The notes below the pieces were generated by a model, which ran no database searches, had not been told where the DNA came from, and saw only the letters and a list, made by a program, of their open reading frames with translations. A DNA stretch of 34,347 nt from Nautiliaceae bacterium (GTDB taxonomy: Bacteria > Campylobacterota > Campylobacteria > Campylobacterales > Nautiliaceae): assembly GCA_027035735.1 (NCBI GenBank), contig JALVUH010000090.1, positions 1 to 34,347 of the forward strand, in the 5' to 3' direction. The position numbers and the translations under genes are program-made. Shown in pieces: positions 16,074 through 24,497 of the stretch. The stretch's first letter is position 1; each line of letters opens with the position of its first letter.

Positions 16074-16652
16074 ATGTTTCATCATTTACTTGAGATGTTA
16101 ATTCATTTTGTGGATTCTATAGGATATTTTGGAGTTTATCTTTATATGGTGATGGTAGGTACCTTTATACCTGTTCCAAGTGAACTTGTTTTATTACCTG
16201 CTGGATATTTGGCTGCTAAGGGAGAGAAAAGTTTATTGCTTTTATGGATTTGTGGAGCTTTAGGTTCTTTAACAGGAGCTTTGATTAATTATTTTTTAGC
16301 TAAATTTTTAGTAAATAAATTTTTAAAAGATAAACCAGTAATTAAAAAAGTAAATAAATTTTGGGCTGAGCATGGGAAAATTTCGGCATTTTTAGCTCCT
16401 TTAACGCCAGGTCTTGGACAATATATCTCTATCCCAGCAGGACTTTCTCATATGCCTCTTCGTTGGTTTATACCTCTTACATTTAGTGCAAATTTAATAT
16501 GGGTAGGATTTATGCTGATGGTGGGATATCTATTTGGAACAGGTGAAAAAGCTCATAAAGAAGCTGTATTTGGAAGTTTAGTTTTACTTGGAGGAGTGAT
16601 TATTATAGCAAGTATTTATGTTTTTAGGGAATTAAAAAGAGAAAAAGTTTAA
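16074..16652 (+). CDS. DedA family inner membrane protein
   Basis: A 192-residue polytopic protein with about five hydrophobic segments (about 15-45, 52-75, 100-120, 130-160, 163-185). The DedA/VTT signature is present: FIPVPSELVLLPAGYLA near 30-47, then G-x-L-x-G. Later come F-L-A-P-L-T-P-G and Y-I-S-I-P-A-G-L-S-H-M. DedA proteins act in membrane lipid carrier (undecaprenyl phosphate) flipping and proton-motive-force maintenance in several bacteria. The arginine usual before the TPG/IPG turn appears as a leucine here, which is a variation. The stop codon overlaps that of the convergent gene within TTAA (16649-16652). Confidence 0.9.
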   Translation: MFHHLLEMLIHFVDSIGYFGVYLYMVMVGTFIPVPSELVLLPAGYLAAKGEKSLLLLWICGALGSLTGALINYFLAKFLVNKFLKDKPVIKKVNKFWAEHGKISAFLAPLTPGLGQYISIPAGLSHMPLRWFIPLTFSANLIWVGFMLMVGYLFGTGEKAHKEAVFGSLVLLGGVIIIASIYVFRELKREKV

Positions 16653-17674
16653 ACTTTTAAAATTTGATTTTTACCATTTCTTTTTGCAAAATATAAAGCT
16701 TCATCTATTTTTTCAAAAAAATCTCTAGGATTTTCTCCTTTATATTCTCCAATACCTCCACTTATTGTTACAGGTTTTGAATCTAATTTTATTTGAGATG
16801 AAATATTGTTTAAAAGTCTTTGTGCTACTTTATATGCTGTTTCAATATTTGTATCTGGAAAAATAATTACAAATTCTTCTCCTCCATATCTAAACGCAAA
16901 ATCTGTTTTTCTAATTGTTGTTTTTATTATTTCTCCTATATTTTCTAAAATTTCATCACCTTTTTGATGTCCATAAGTATCATTAATCTTTTTAAAATTA
17001 TCAATATCAATTATTAACATACTAAAAGGAGTTTTATTTCTTTTATATTTTTCTATGAAATAATTGAAAATTACATCAAAATACATTCTGTTAAATAAGC
17101 CTGTTAGTTTATCTGTAATAGATTCAATTTCTATACCTTTTTTTATTTTTATATAAACAAAGTAAATAATAAAAATTAAAAATATTATTGATAAATAAAT
17201 AATAAGATTAAAAGTTTTAAGTATTTTATAAAATTTTTCTTTATGATAATTAAGAGCATTTCCTACTAAAATATTTGTTTGAATCCATAATTGTTCTGAA
17301 ATTGCAATAATTGTTTTTTTATTTTTTGCATTTTCTAGTTTATATATATTATTTTGTATAAGTTTGATTAGTTTTAATGCGTTACTATAAAATTTAGGAG
17401 CACATTTTTTATGTTTATTTAAATAAAATTTAATATCTTTAAGTCTAGATTCTATTTCGGTTATAATATTTTCTTTATTGATATTAGCTACTTTAAATTT
17501 TGCATATCTTTGTATTCCACCTCTTATAAGACCTAATTCATTTATAAAATAAGAATCTTCATAAATTCTTTTTTTTACATTAAAATGAAAATAAGCACTT
17601 ATTCCTACAAGTGTTGCAACAACAATAATTAATACAAATAAAATAATGTCTGTTACTTTTGATTTTTTACGCAT
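16649..17674 (-). CDS. Membrane-bound diguanylate cyclase with periplasmic four-helix sensor
   Basis: Makes c-di-GMP from two GTP. The 341-residue protein has a membrane helix at about 9-29, a periplasmic helical region at about 30-155 containing INELGLIRGGIQR (similar to PilJ/NIT-type helical sensors), and a second helix at about 157-175. A GGDEF domain follows at about 183-341. The active motif is intact: GGEEF at 264-268, DIDNFKKINDTYGHQKGD before it. RKTD (255-258) sits exactly five residues before GGEEF, which is the inhibitory I-site. It should therefore be active and product-inhibited. It is the only canonical cyclase in the window. It is last in the aspC-Dabb-dgc unit, overlapping the Dabb gene by 8 bases. 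Confidence 0.93.
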   Translation of the reverse strand: MRKKSKVTDIILFVLIIVVATLVGISAYFHFNVKKRIYEDSYFINELGLIRGGIQRYAKFKVANINKENIITEIESRLKDIKFYLNKHKKCAPKFYSNALKLIKLIQNNIYKLENAKNKKTIIAISEQLWIQTNILVGNALNYHKEKFYKILKTFNLIIYLSIIFLIFIIYFVYIKIKKGIEIESITDKLTGLFNRMYFDVIFNYFIEKYKRNKTPFSMLIIDIDNFKKINDTYGHQKGDEILENIGEIIKTTIRKTDFAFRYGGEEFVIIFPDTNIETAYKVAQRLLNNISSQIKLDSKPVTISGGIGEYKGENPRDFFEKIDEALYFAKRNGKNQILKV

Positions 17675-17951
17675 TGTAATCTACTACTCGCCTTTCTATT
17701 AAAAATGGTTTGATACTATTTTTTATTACTTCTAAATGTTTTGGATGATTTGCATAAATTTCTAAATCTTTAATATCGTTAAAATCAGCAATAATACATA
17801 AATCACTTGAAGTAGGATCAAATTTTATATCTATTCCTACTTCTATATGAATAATTTCTTTAATTTCATTTTTTAAATTTAAAATTTCTTTTTTTATTTT
17901 TTCTAAATTTGCTTTTTCATCAAGTTTTAAAATAACTACATGCCTTATCAT
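17667..17951 (-). CDS. Dabb (stress-responsive alpha/beta barrel) domain protein
   Basis: A 94-residue single-domain protein of the ferredoxin-like Dabb family, which usually forms dimers. Family marks are the opening IRHVVILKL, a helix of alternating K/E and L/I, the central EVGIDI, then D-L-C-I-I-A-D-F, and YANHPKHLEVI near the end. The function of bacterial Dabb proteins is mostly unknown. It is coupled on both sides: its ATG overlaps the aspC stop by four bases, and its stop overlaps the cyclase start. Confidence 0.85.
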   Translation of the reverse strand: MIRHVVILKLDEKANLEKIKKEILNLKNEIKEIIHIEVGIDIKFDPTSSDLCIIADFNDIKDLEIYANHPKHLEVIKNSIKPFLIERRVVDYNA

Positions 17952-19114
17952 AGTAACTCTTTTACAAATTCTTCTATTCTTTTGATACCTCTATTTATTG
18001 TTTCAAAATCGGTTGCAAAAGAAAATCTAAAATAACCCTCACTTCCAAATCCAATTCCCGGTACTACAGCTACACCTTTTTCTTCTAATAAATCTAATGC
18101 GAAAGCCATTGAATCTTTTGTTATATTTTTATGATTTACAAAAATATAAAAAGCACCTTGTGGTTTTGCTGCACTAAGACCTTTTATTGAATTAAATGCT
18201 TCATATACAAAATCTCTTCTTCTTTTAAATTCTTTTCTCATCTCTTCCACATCTTTATCAGCTTTTCCAAGAAGTGCTGGAATTGCTGCTTTTTGAGTGA
18301 TAGTATTTATATTTGATGTGCTTTGAGATTGAAGTTTTATCATATTTTTAACTAACTCTTTATTTTTACTAGCACAATATCCAAATCTCCATCCTGTCAT
18401 TGCATGAGATTTAGATAATCCGTTTACTGTAATTGTTCTATTTAGCATATCTTCATTAATACTTGCTACAGATGTAAATTCTCCTTCAAAAATTAATTTT
18501 TCATACATTTCATCACTTATAACCCATATATCAGTATCTTTTAAAACTTCTGAAAGAGCTTTTAATTCTTCTTTTGAATAAACAGCGCCTGTTGGATTAG
18601 ATGGAGTTGTAAGAATAAGCGCTTTTGTTTTAGGAGTTATTGCTTTTTTTAACATTTCAGGAGTTAATTTAAAGTTTGTTTCTTCTGTAGTTTCTACAAT
18701 TATAGGTACTCCATCATGATATTTGACAAGTTCTGGATATGTAACCCAATAAGGAGCAGGGATTATTACTTCATCTCCTTCATCAATTAAACATGCAAAA
18801 ATATTAAAAAGACTTTGTTTTGCTCCATTGCTTGCAATAATTTCATCTAAATCATAATCCAAATTATTATCTCTTTTTAATTTTATATGAATTGCTTCAA
18901 GAAGCTCTGGAATTCCTGCCACATTTGTATATTTAGTAAAACCTTCAGTAATTGCTTTTATTGCTTCATATTTTATAACCTCTGGAGTATCAAAATCTGG
19001 TTCTCCTGCACTAAAAGCTAAAATATCTCTCCCTTGAGCTTTGAGTTCTCTTGCTTTTTGAGAAATTGCTATTGTAAGAGATGGACTTAATTTATTAATT
19101 CTTTTACTAAACAT
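17948..19114 (-). CDS. aspC: Class I/II aminotransferase, aspartate aminotransferase type
   Basis: A PLP enzyme interconverting aspartate/oxaloacetate with glutamate/2-oxoglutarate. The frame is open further upstream, but the good start is the ATG at 19114 (MFSKRINKLSPS), preceded by AAAGGTATATTA. This gives 388 residues, normal for the Ib subgroup. Visible sites are SAGEPDFDTP at 35-44, YWVTYPE at 122-128, SNPTG at 172-176, SDEMYE at 200-205, the PLP lysine K235 in NGLSKSHAMTGWR, and a C-terminal FRFSFA with the substrate arginine. It heads the aspC-Dabb-dgc unit. C. jejuni aspB (Cj0762c) adjoins cysE; here a two-gene signalling unit separates them. Confidence 0.93.
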   Translation of the reverse strand: MFSKRINKLSPSLTIAISQKARELKAQGRDILAFSAGEPDFDTPEVIKYEAIKAITEGFTKYTNVAGIPELLEAIHIKLKRDNNLDYDLDEIIASNGAKQSLFNIFACLIDEGDEVIIPAPYWVTYPELVKYHDGVPIIVETTEETNFKLTPEMLKKAITPKTKALILTTPSNPTGAVYSKEELKALSEVLKDTDIWVISDEMYEKLIFEGEFTSVASINEDMLNRTITVNGLSKSHAMTGWRFGYCASKNKELVKNMIKLQSQSTSNINTITQKAAIPALLGKADKDVEEMRKEFKRRRDFVYEAFNSIKGLSAAKPQGAFYIFVNHKNITKDSMAFALDLLEEKGVAVVPGIGFGSEGYFRFSFATDFETINRGIKRIEEFVKELL

Positions 19115-19139
19115 TAATATACCTTTAATTTTTTTAATA

Positions 19140-19152
19140 ATTATAATATAAT
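19140..19152. promoter_or_regulatory. Overlapping divergent -10 boxes (aspC unit / PDE-chemoreceptor unit)
   Basis: The minus strand has TATAAT at 19140-19145, about 26 bases from aspC. The plus strand has TATAAT at 19142-19147, and another at 19147-19152, about 30-35 bases from the ATG at 19181. Minus and plus boxes share bases, so polymerase bound in one direction would block the other. Confidence 0.6.
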
Positions 19153-19180
19153 TTTTCAAATTTTGATATTAAAGGTTATT

Positions 19181-21433
19181 ATGAATAACGACTTTTTAAA
19201 AGCCTTTGTAGAAGCATTTGATGAAGAGCTTAAAAAATTAAAACTTGATAAAGATACTAAAAGACTTATAAGAGAGAAATTTAAAATTTTTTTATTAAAA
19301 TTAGAAGAAATTTTACATTCATTAATAGATTCTTTGGAAGAGGGAATTATTGTTGTTGATGAAGATTTAAGAATAGTTAATTGTAATAAAACATTTAGTA
19401 GATGGATTGGTAAAAGTAAAGAAAATATAATAAAAAAATCTTTATCAAACTTTTTTAATATCTTTTCTCTTGAAGGACTAAAAAAAGATTCTTTGTATAT
19501 CTCTATTGCAAAAGATAAATACATTCCTATAAAAGCAAAAGTTGAAATTATTAAAATAGATAATAAAACATTTTATAGAATTATTACTCAAAATCTTCAA
19601 GAAATAGAAAAAATTCAAAAAAAATTAAAATCTATTTTAAGAATATATAAAGTTTTGAATTTAATCAATGAAGAGATTATAAGAGTCCAAAATATTGAAG
19701 ATTTATATAAATTTGTTTGTGAAATTTTAGTAAAAGAGGGGATTTTTGATTTTGTATATATTGGAGAGATAGAAAATGATGAAATAGTTGTAAAATATTC
19801 TTATGGGAATAGTGCTTATGAGAAATTTTTGAAAAATAAACATTTAAAAATTAAAAGTATTAAAGATTTTAGAAATGTTGTAGCTACTAGAGATTATTTT
19901 GAAAATGAAAAATTTAATGATAATTCCTATGAAAAATTATATGAATATAAAATTACTTTTCCTATCTTTAAAGATGAATACTCAATTGCCACATTAATTA
20001 ATCATTTAGAAATCAAAGCTTTATTAGTAGGATATTTTAAAAATAAAAAAGATTTTGACCCTCAATTTATTTCTATTTTAAAGCAAATAACTCATGATAT
20101 CGGTTATGCTATAGTAATGCTAAAAAATAAAGAAAATATTAAATATTTAGCATATTATGATGTAATTACTAATTTACCAAATAGAAGATATTTTTTTGAG
20201 CAACTTGATTCTGTTTTAAAAATGCTTCATGAAAAGAATCAAACAGGATTTTTAATTTTGATAGATATTAATAAATTTAAAAAAATTAATGAGAGTTTAG
20301 GATTTTATGCAGGGGATTTAATTTTATTAAGAATTTCTAAAATTTTAAAAACAATTATAAAACATAATGATTTAATAGCAAGAGTAGGAAGTGATGAATT
20401 TGCTCTTTTTTTAATGAATATTAAAGATGAAGAAGAACTTTTTTTAATTTTAAAAGAAAAGCTTAATAATTTTGAATTTGTTTTTGATATTGACAATCAA
20501 GAAGTTTTAATTACTTTAAGTGTAGGAGCTTCTTATTATCCAAAAGATGGAGATAATAAAGAGATTTTATTTATGAAAGCTGAAGCTGCGCTTAAAAGTA
20601 TAAAGAAAAAAGGTAAAGGATTTCTTTCTTATAATAGAAAAATAAAACAAACATCTATTGAAAAATTACAAATTGAAAGCGAATTATTGCAAGCTATAAA
20701 AAATGATGAATTTGAACTTTTCTATCAACCTATAATTGATATTAAAAATAAAAATATTTATTCTTTTGAAGCACTTCTTAGATGGAATTCAAAAAAAAGA
20801 GGATTAGTATCTCCTGGAGTTTTTATTCCTATACTTGAAGAGACAGGTCTTATTAATGAAGTAGGAGGTATTATTTTAAATAAAGTAGCTCAATTTTTGC
20901 AAAATACACATAATGTAAAAGTTTCTATTAATGTTTCAGTGAAGCAATTACAAAAAAGATTTTTTAAAGATTTAATTCAAGAAATTGAGAAAATAAATTT
21001 AGATGCTAATAGATTAATTATTGAAATTACTGAATCAGTATTAATGGAAAATTTAGATTTATTTATCTATGATATTTATAAATTACATTCTAATGGAATA
21101 GAAATAGAAATAGATGATTTTGGAACTGGATATTCATCTTTGGCATATTTAAAGAAATTACCTGTTTTTGCTCTTAAAATAGATAGAATTTTTATAAAAG
21201 ATATTTTAACTTCACAAGAAGATAAAAAAATAACTCAAGCAATTATTGCATTAGCTCATACATTAGATAAAAAAGTAGTAGCAGAAGGGGTAGAGAGCTT
21301 TGAACAATTAAAGTTATTAATGCAATTAGAGTGTGATTTTATACAAGGATACTATTTTTCAAAACCTATTCCTTTAAAAGAAGCAATTAGTTATTTAGAA
21401 AATTTTAATTTTGACGATTATATAAAAAAATAA
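19181..21433 (+). CDS. PAS-GAF-GGDEF(GSDEF)-EAL c-di-GMP signalling protein
   Basis: A 750-residue cytoplasmic protein with the ATG at 19181 behind AAAGGTTATT; the longer frame from 19163 reads through this leader. It has a PAS domain at about 48-140 (SLEEGIIVVDEDLRIVNCNK), a GAF-like domain at about 155-315, a GGDEF domain at about 322-485, and an EAL domain from about 497. The GGDEF motif is GSDEF (403-407) and has no RxxD site (KHND there). The EAL domain is complete: EALLRW at 530, then INVS, EITES, DDFGTGYSS, LKIDR, AEGVE and QGYYFSKP. It most likely degrades c-di-GMP. It shares GSDEF and a long run around EALLRWNSKKRGLV with the protein at 9508, so the two are paralogues. It leads the unit with the chemoreceptor 11 bases downstream. 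Confidence 0.9.
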   Translation: MNNDFLKAFVEAFDEELKKLKLDKDTKRLIREKFKIFLLKLEEILHSLIDSLEEGIIVVDEDLRIVNCNKTFSRWIGKSKENIIKKSLSNFFNIFSLEGLKKDSLYISIAKDKYIPIKAKVEIIKIDNKTFYRIITQNLQEIEKIQKKLKSILRIYKVLNLINEEIIRVQNIEDLYKFVCEILVKEGIFDFVYIGEIENDEIVVKYSYGNSAYEKFLKNKHLKIKSIKDFRNVVATRDYFENEKFNDNSYEKLYEYKITFPIFKDEYSIATLINHLEIKALLVGYFKNKKDFDPQFISILKQITHDIGYAIVMLKNKENIKYLAYYDVITNLPNRRYFFEQLDSVLKMLHEKNQTGFLILIDINKFKKINESLGFYAGDLILLRISKILKTIIKHNDLIARVGSDEFALFLMNIKDEEELFLILKEKLNNFEFVFDIDNQEVLITLSVGASYYPKDGDNKEILFMKAEAALKSIKKKGKGFLSYNRKIKQTSIEKLQIESELLQAIKNDEFELFYQPIIDIKNKNIYSFEALLRWNSKKRGLVSPGVFIPILEETGLINEVGGIILNKVAQFLQNTHNVKVSINVSVKQLQKRFFKDLIQEIEKINLDANRLIIEITESVLMENLDLFIYDIYKLHSNGIEIEIDDFGTGYSSLAYLKKLPVFALKIDRIFIKDILTSQEDKKITQAIIALAHTLDKKVVAEGVESFEQLKLLMQLECDFIQGYYFSKPIPLKEAISYLENFNFDDYIKK

Positions 21434-21444
21434 AAAGGAGAAGT

Positions 21445-23799
21445 ATGTTTAAAAATATGACTATAAAACAGAAGTTGTTATTTTTAGTAATTTTACCAAT
21501 TATTTTGATTTTAATTTTGAGTGCATATTTACTTAATAATCTTTATCATAATTATGATTCTATTAAAAAATTAGATATTTTGATGAAGTTGACTGTTAAA
21601 AAAACTTCAAATGTTATGACTGCTATTCAAAAAGAGAGAGGATATAGTGTAGCTTATCTTGCAAATGATGGCAAAAAGTTTAAAAATAGATTAATGATGC
21701 AAAGAAGAATAGTTGATAAAGAAATGAGTGATTTAAAATCATATATTAAAAAAATTAATGTTTGGAAAATAGAAGAAGGGGTGGGTGAGAGATATCAAAA
21801 AGCATTTGAAATTTACTCAAGAATTAATGAAATTAGAAATAAAGTAGATAATTTGAAAATAGATGTGATGGATGTAATTAATTACTATTCAAGTATAGAT
21901 AAACAATTTTTAAAAACAAAATATCATATTTTACAATATGCTCCAAATGAAGATTTAATGGATGGTATAGTAAAATATTTTGATTTATTAGAAGCTATTG
22001 AAGAAGCAGGTAAAGAAAGAGCCTATGTTTCATATATTCTTTCCAAAAATGATTTAAGAAATAATATTTTGACTGCATGGTATGGTTCTATTTTGATTCA
22101 AAAAAGAAAGTTATCAAGATTTAAAACATTGAAATCTTATTTGGGTGATTTAGAATCAAAAATTGAAAAAATAAGATATAAATTACAAATTATTCCTAAA
22201 AAAGAGAAAATTTTATCTCAAATTAAGAGTGTAATAGGGTATGGAGGATTTATTCATAATTTTAAAAATTATATTTTAAGAAAAAATGAACAATATAGAA
22301 TTAACGCTATAAATGAATATAATCAACTTTTAGAACTTATAGATGAATATAAAAAATATGGAGTATCTCCAAAAGAGTTAAAATTATTAAATATTATTCA
22401 AAATACATTCAATAAGTATTATCAAGGATTAGAAGAAGTATATAAAAATAAAAATCTCTCAATTAAAGAACTTGATAAAATATTAAAAGTTAATGATAAA
22501 CCAGCAATAATGGCTTTTCATAATCTTACAAATAACTTAGTTTCTTTACAAGAAATTTCAGTTGCTAAATGGATAGCTTTTTCTACTCAAAGAATTAATA
22601 AAATGAAAAAATATCTTGATAAATTAGGAAATAAAATTTTATTAGATATCAAAAATGTAGAAAATAAATATAAATTAGAAGTTGCATTAATTTCTGTTAT
22701 TGTAATAGTAGTAATTATTTTGATTATTATGGTGGCTATTTTAATTATAAAAAATTTGACTATGTCTATTGAAAAATTAAAAAATGGACTTTTAGAATTT
22801 TTCAAATTTTTAAATAGAGAAACAACTTCAACAAAATTAATAGATATAAATTCAAAAGATGAAATAGGATTAATGGCAAAAGTTATTAATGAAAATATAG
22901 AAAAAATAGAAGAAAATTTACAACAAGATGCTTTGATGATACAGGGGTTATTTAGAGAAGTAGAAAAAATGAAAAGAGGTATATTAAAAGGAAGAGTTAC
23001 AGAAAAAGCGGCAAATCCTGATTTAGAAAAAGTAAGAATTATATTTAATGAAATGCAAGATGCTTTAGAAAAAATTATTGGAGAGGATGTTAATAAGACT
23101 GTAACTGTTCTTGATTATGCTATGAAAAAAGATTTTAGTAAAAGAATAGAAAATGCAATAGGTAAAGTAGAAAAAGCAATTAATTCTGTTCTTGATACAA
23201 TTGTAAATATTTTACAAACAAATAAGGAGAATGGAGAAAAACTAAATGAAAGTGCAAATATATTAAAAGAAAAAATGGCAGAATTACATAAAGCCTCTCT
23301 TGAAGCTTCAAAAGAACTTGCTGAAGTTGCAAATATGATGCAAAATATTAATGAAAAAATATTTGAAATTTCAAATCAAACTTCAACAGTTATGCAACAA
23401 TCAGAAGATATCAAAAGTGTAGTTAATGTAATTCAAGAGATTGCAGACCAAACAAATTTATTAGCTCTTAATGCAGCAATTGAAGCAGCAAGAGCAGGAG
23501 AGCATGGTAGAGGATTTGCTGTAGTTGCTGATGAGGTTAGAAAATTAGCTGAAAAAACTCAAAAAAGTTTAAGTGAAATAGATGCAAATATTAATATTCT
23601 AACACAATCAATTTCTACTATTGGTGAAGCAATTATTAAACAAACAGAAGAAATTTCTAATGCAACACAAAAAATAGAAGAAGTAAATTCCAAAACACAA
23701 AAAATGGAAGATGCTGTAAATGAAGTTGATAATATTGCAAATGAAGTAAGTGATATGGCAAATAAGATGTTAAAAAATGTAGAAGAGAATAAATTTTAA
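21445..23799 (+). CDS. Methyl-accepting chemotaxis protein with NIT sensor domain
   Basis: A 784-residue chemoreceptor. Membrane helices lie at about 11-32 and 412-436, enclosing a large helical periplasmic domain. The NIT (nitrate/nitrite-sensing type) hallmarks are AIQKERGYSVAYLA at 60-73 followed by QRR at 86-88, and AGKERAYVSYILSKN at 188-202. HAMP is at about 437-490, with a second HAMP-like stretch to about 590. The signalling hairpin covers about 600-784, with its tip at DQTNLLALNAAIEAARAGEH and GRGFAVVADEVRKLAE (668-703). There is no C-terminal CheR-binding pentapeptide. The true ligand is unknown; NIT similarity alone does not prove nitrate sensing. AAAAGGAG precedes the ATG 11 bases after the PDE gene, so the two are very likely co-transcribed. 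The stop shares TTAA with cysE. Confidence 0.93.
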   Translation: MFKNMTIKQKLLFLVILPIILILILSAYLLNNLYHNYDSIKKLDILMKLTVKKTSNVMTAIQKERGYSVAYLANDGKKFKNRLMMQRRIVDKEMSDLKSYIKKINVWKIEEGVGERYQKAFEIYSRINEIRNKVDNLKIDVMDVINYYSSIDKQFLKTKYHILQYAPNEDLMDGIVKYFDLLEAIEEAGKERAYVSYILSKNDLRNNILTAWYGSILIQKRKLSRFKTLKSYLGDLESKIEKIRYKLQIIPKKEKILSQIKSVIGYGGFIHNFKNYILRKNEQYRINAINEYNQLLELIDEYKKYGVSPKELKLLNIIQNTFNKYYQGLEEVYKNKNLSIKELDKILKVNDKPAIMAFHNLTNNLVSLQEISVAKWIAFSTQRINKMKKYLDKLGNKILLDIKNVENKYKLEVALISVIVIVVIILIIMVAILIIKNLTMSIEKLKNGLLEFFKFLNRETTSTKLIDINSKDEIGLMAKVINENIEKIEENLQQDALMIQGLFREVEKMKRGILKGRVTEKAANPDLEKVRIIFNEMQDALEKIIGEDVNKTVTVLDYAMKKDFSKRIENAIGKVEKAINSVLDTIVNILQTNKENGEKLNESANILKEKMAELHKASLEASKELAEVANMMQNINEKIFEISNQTSTVMQQSEDIKSVVNVIQEIADQTNLLALNAAIEAARAGEHGRGFAVVADEVRKLAEKTQKSLSEIDANINILTQSISTIGEAIIKQTEEISNATQKIEEVNSKTQKMEDAVNEVDNIANEVSDMANKMLKNVEENKF

Positions 23800-24497
23800 G
23801 TTTTTTTAAGAGCCTCTAAATATTCTCTATATTTTTTTTCTATCTCTTCATCTTTTTCTATAATATTTTTATCTTGATTAATAACAGCCTCTTCTAAAAC
23901 TTTTATTCTATCCATTAGATATTCAAACAGCTCTTTTTCTATATCGGGAAGTTTGTTATGGGATAGAGGAGTAAAATCTTTTCTTTTAATAACTTTACCA
24001 GGAATTCCTACAACTGTGGAATAAGGAGGAACATCTTTTACCACTACTGAATTTGCACCTATTTTGCTTCCTTTTCCAATTATAATATTTCCCAGGATTT
24101 TTGCTCCTGCCCCAATTGTTACATCATCTTCAATAGTAGGATGTCTTTTGCCAGGATTTAAACTTACTCCTCCAAGGGTTACACCTTGATATATTGTTAC
24201 ATTATTGCCAATAATTGTGGTCTCTCCAATTACAACTCCTATCCCATGATCAATAAATACATTTTCACCTATAGTAGCACCTGGATGAATGTCAATATTT
24301 GTAATAAATTGATTAATGGCCATAATAAATCTTGCAAATCTTTTAAAGCCTTTTTTATAAATAGCATTTGCAATTCTATAATTTACTAATGCCCAAACAC
24401 CAGGATATGCGTATAAAAGTTCAATATTATTTTTAAATGCAGGGTCTCTATTTTTTACTGCTAAAAAATCTTTTTTTATTTTACTTAACAAACTCAC
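23796..24497 (-). CDS. cysE: Serine O-acetyltransferase
   Basis: Makes O-acetylserine from serine and acetyl-CoA, the first step of cysteine synthesis. The 233-residue protein begins with a helical domain (about 1-70: YAYPGVWALVNYRIANAIY). It continues with a left-handed beta-helix (about 70-185) including DIHPGATIGENVFIDHG, GETTIIGNN, then GKRHPTIEDDVTIGAGA and a C-terminal VPPYSTVVGIPGKVI. A charged, probably coiled-coil tail (about 195-233) extends beyond the usual end. The start is GTG at 24497, with AAAAAAGGTTATAA upstream, and lies 17 bases inside tmk. It is last in the eight-gene minus-strand run. Confidence 0.95.
   Translation of the reverse strand: MSLLSKIKKDFLAVKNRDPAFKNNIELLYAYPGVWALVNYRIANAIYKKGFKRFARFIMAINQFITNIDIHPGATIGENVFIDHGIGVVIGETTIIGNNVTIYQGVTLGGVSLNPGKRHPTIEDDVTIGAGAKILGNIIIGKGSKIGANSVVVKDVPPYSTVVGIPGKVIKRKDFTPLSHNKLPDIEKELFEYLMDRIKVLEEAVINQDKNIIEKDEEIEKKYREYLEALKKT

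Noticed and set aside
19115..19180. N-terminal extensions of aspC (to 19159) and of the PAS-GAF-EAL gene (to 19163)
   Set aside because: Both run into the divergent promoter; ribosome sites and family alignment favour 19114 and 19181.
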